The notes under the pieces were generated by a model that saw nothing but the letters and a program-made list of their open reading frames with translations, searched no databases and was not told the origin of the DNA. 34,929 bases of DNA, taken from positions 1 to 34,929 of the forward strand of contig CAJUHQ010000021.1 in NCBI GenBank assembly GCA_910586095.1, given 5' to 3'. Below are positions 34,064 to 34,929 of the stretch, piece after piece. Made by a program: the position numbers and the translations under genes. Source of the DNA: an uncultured Lachnospiraceae bacterium (GTDB lineage: Bacteria; Bacillota; Clostridia; Lachnospirales; Lachnospiraceae). Positions within the stretch are counted from its first letter, which is position 1; the number at the start of each line of letters is the position of its first letter.

Positions 34064-34929
34064 TTACCATTGATAAAACCACTTAAAACACAGAGAAATT
34101 CTCCAACATATTAGCAAAAATACTAGTGCTATCATTGAAATCACTATGCCTGCATAAAAACCTTGTGGCACATATCGCAATTCAATCATATGCTCTCCAT
34201 AATTAATTGGAATCGCCACAAAATCTTGAATCTCTAATGGTTCTGTCATTTTTTCTCCATCAACTGTGACACTCCATCCGTTTTCCCACGGAATAGAACA
34301 AAGTACATATTGGATATTTGTACTCTTATTCACACACGAAAGCTCTAATTGGGAATCAGTATGCATATTTATATCCACTTGCTGCTTTTTTATTGACATG
34401 GCATATCTATCCAAAATTCCATCAACTTCTCCATATACAAATATTTTATCTTGATCGATCCTTTCTCCATTTTTCAAATAAAAGCGCAATTGAAAAAGAT
34501 CTCCTCTTCTTATTTTCCCACCATACTTCATAGTAGCTGTTTGTTCCTGAAATGGTATCTCTACATCCTCCATGTATGCTGTTGCAGTCAAAACATTTGC
34601 ATCTTCATACCATGCATATATAGCACAATCCACATCAGCTTTGTATGCATACTCTACATATGCATCCGAATCAACTGCTATAAAAGAGCCATCATCTGTT
34701 ATTTCACAATGGTGTGCATTTACCACTTCCCTATGCAATTTCTGAAAAATATCCTCACTCTGTTGACTATCTATACTATGATACCATTCATTTATATATT
34801 CAAATATGACTGGATTGGTTTGCATTTCTAAAATCTGTTCATTAGCAATCACTGCAAATGGCAATACATTCTCATTTTCATATAAATCTCCATTCCGCCG
34901 CCTTTCAGTTGGCGGCACAAATAGTAATG
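34064..34929 (-). CDS. C-terminal fragment of a YfhO-like membrane protein (cut by window edge)
   Basis: At least 288 aa are visible. The frame stays open to the window end, so the N-terminus lies outside. The visible part starts with LYENENVLPFAVIANEQIL, typical of the extracellular region of YfhO proteins (yeNkn.lP.gf). A beta-rich outer domain follows, with GWSVTVDGEKM near its end, then a last membrane helix near the C-terminus. YfhO of Bacillus is a GT-C-like transferase that decorates teichoic acid using a CsbB-made, GtcA-flipped polyprenyl-phosphate sugar. GtrB-like and GtrA-like genes are present in this window. Confidence 0.8.
   Translation of the reverse strand, partial: LLFVPPTERRRNGDLYENENVLPFAVIANEQILEMQTNPVIFEYINEWYHSIDSQQSEDIFQKLHREVVNAHHCEITDDGSFIAVDSDAYVEYAYKADVDCAIYAWYEDANVLTATAYMEDVEIPFQEQTATMKYGGKIRRGDLFQLRFYLKNGERIDQDKIFVYGEVDGILDRYAMSIKKQQVDINMHTDSQLELSCVNKSTNIQYVLCSIPWENGWSVTVDGEKMTEPLEIQDFVAIPINYGEHMIELRYVPQGFYAGIVISMIALVFLLICWRISLCFKWFYQW

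Overview
The window is a low-GC stretch in which every convincing gene lies on the minus strand. It reads as a large surface-polysaccharide and cell-wall locus of a Gram-positive clostridium, most likely Lachnospiraceae. The signs are multi-domain rhamnan-type GT2 enzymes, a PgcA-type phosphoglucomutase, GH25 muramidases with Big2 and choline-binding-like modules, leucine-rich secreted proteins and A/G-rich Shine-Dalgarno sites. The assignment rests on sequence character and not on a database match. No rRNA, tRNA, CRISPR array, transposase or integrase was seen.

In the direction of transcription (high to low coordinates) the layout is as follows. (1) 34929-32881 holds the 3' end of a YfhO-like membrane protein and a secreted leucine-rich-repeat-like protein with its own promoter. 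(2) 32768-22483 is a lipid-linked sugar and membrane glycosyltransferase module: a GtrII-type glucosyltransferase, a Wzy-like polymerase/ligase, a GtrB-like GT2, an FAD oxidoreductase that appears to start with CTG, a second GT2 with an altered DxD, a sugar-nucleotide epimerase-like SDR, a DUF6077-like membrane protein split into two ORFs, and an ArnE/ArnF-like pair of small transporters. (3) 22482-18062 holds a leader with about 90-bp tandem repeats and a 1313-residue GH25 protein with a very acidic Glu/Tyr-rich N-terminal region on the predicted cytoplasmic side. (4) 17892-2636 is an export operon: rfbB, rfbA, a second GH25 gene, rfbC, an ABC-2 permease (Wzm type), an ATPase with a Wzt-like C-terminal domain, a methyltransferase with a kinase-like domain (WbdD-like), and three large GT2 proteins. 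(5) 2560-1 holds a phosphoglucomutase with its own promoter and a GtrA-family protein.

Working model (inference): Pgm supplies glucose-1-phosphate, and RfbA/B/C turn it into a dTDP-6-deoxy-hexose, probably rhamnose although no rfbD is present here. The three GT2 proteins polymerise the chain on a lipid carrier. The methyltransferase/kinase-like protein may cap it, and the ABC transporter with a glycan-binding tail exports it. The two GH25 enzymes would open or remodel peptidoglycan. The GtrA, GtrB-like, SMR-like and GT-C-like proteins would add side-chain sugars outside the membrane from polyprenyl-phosphate donors. An initiating phosphoglycosyltransferase, an LCP-type wall ligase and RfbD are all absent from the window.

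The most unusual points are the acidic-domain GH25 protein, the tandem operator-like leader upstream of it, a promoter embedded in a terminator hairpin at 32740-32768, the apparent CTG start at 28503, the split DUF6077-like gene, and an O9a-like capping/export logic in a Gram-positive setting.
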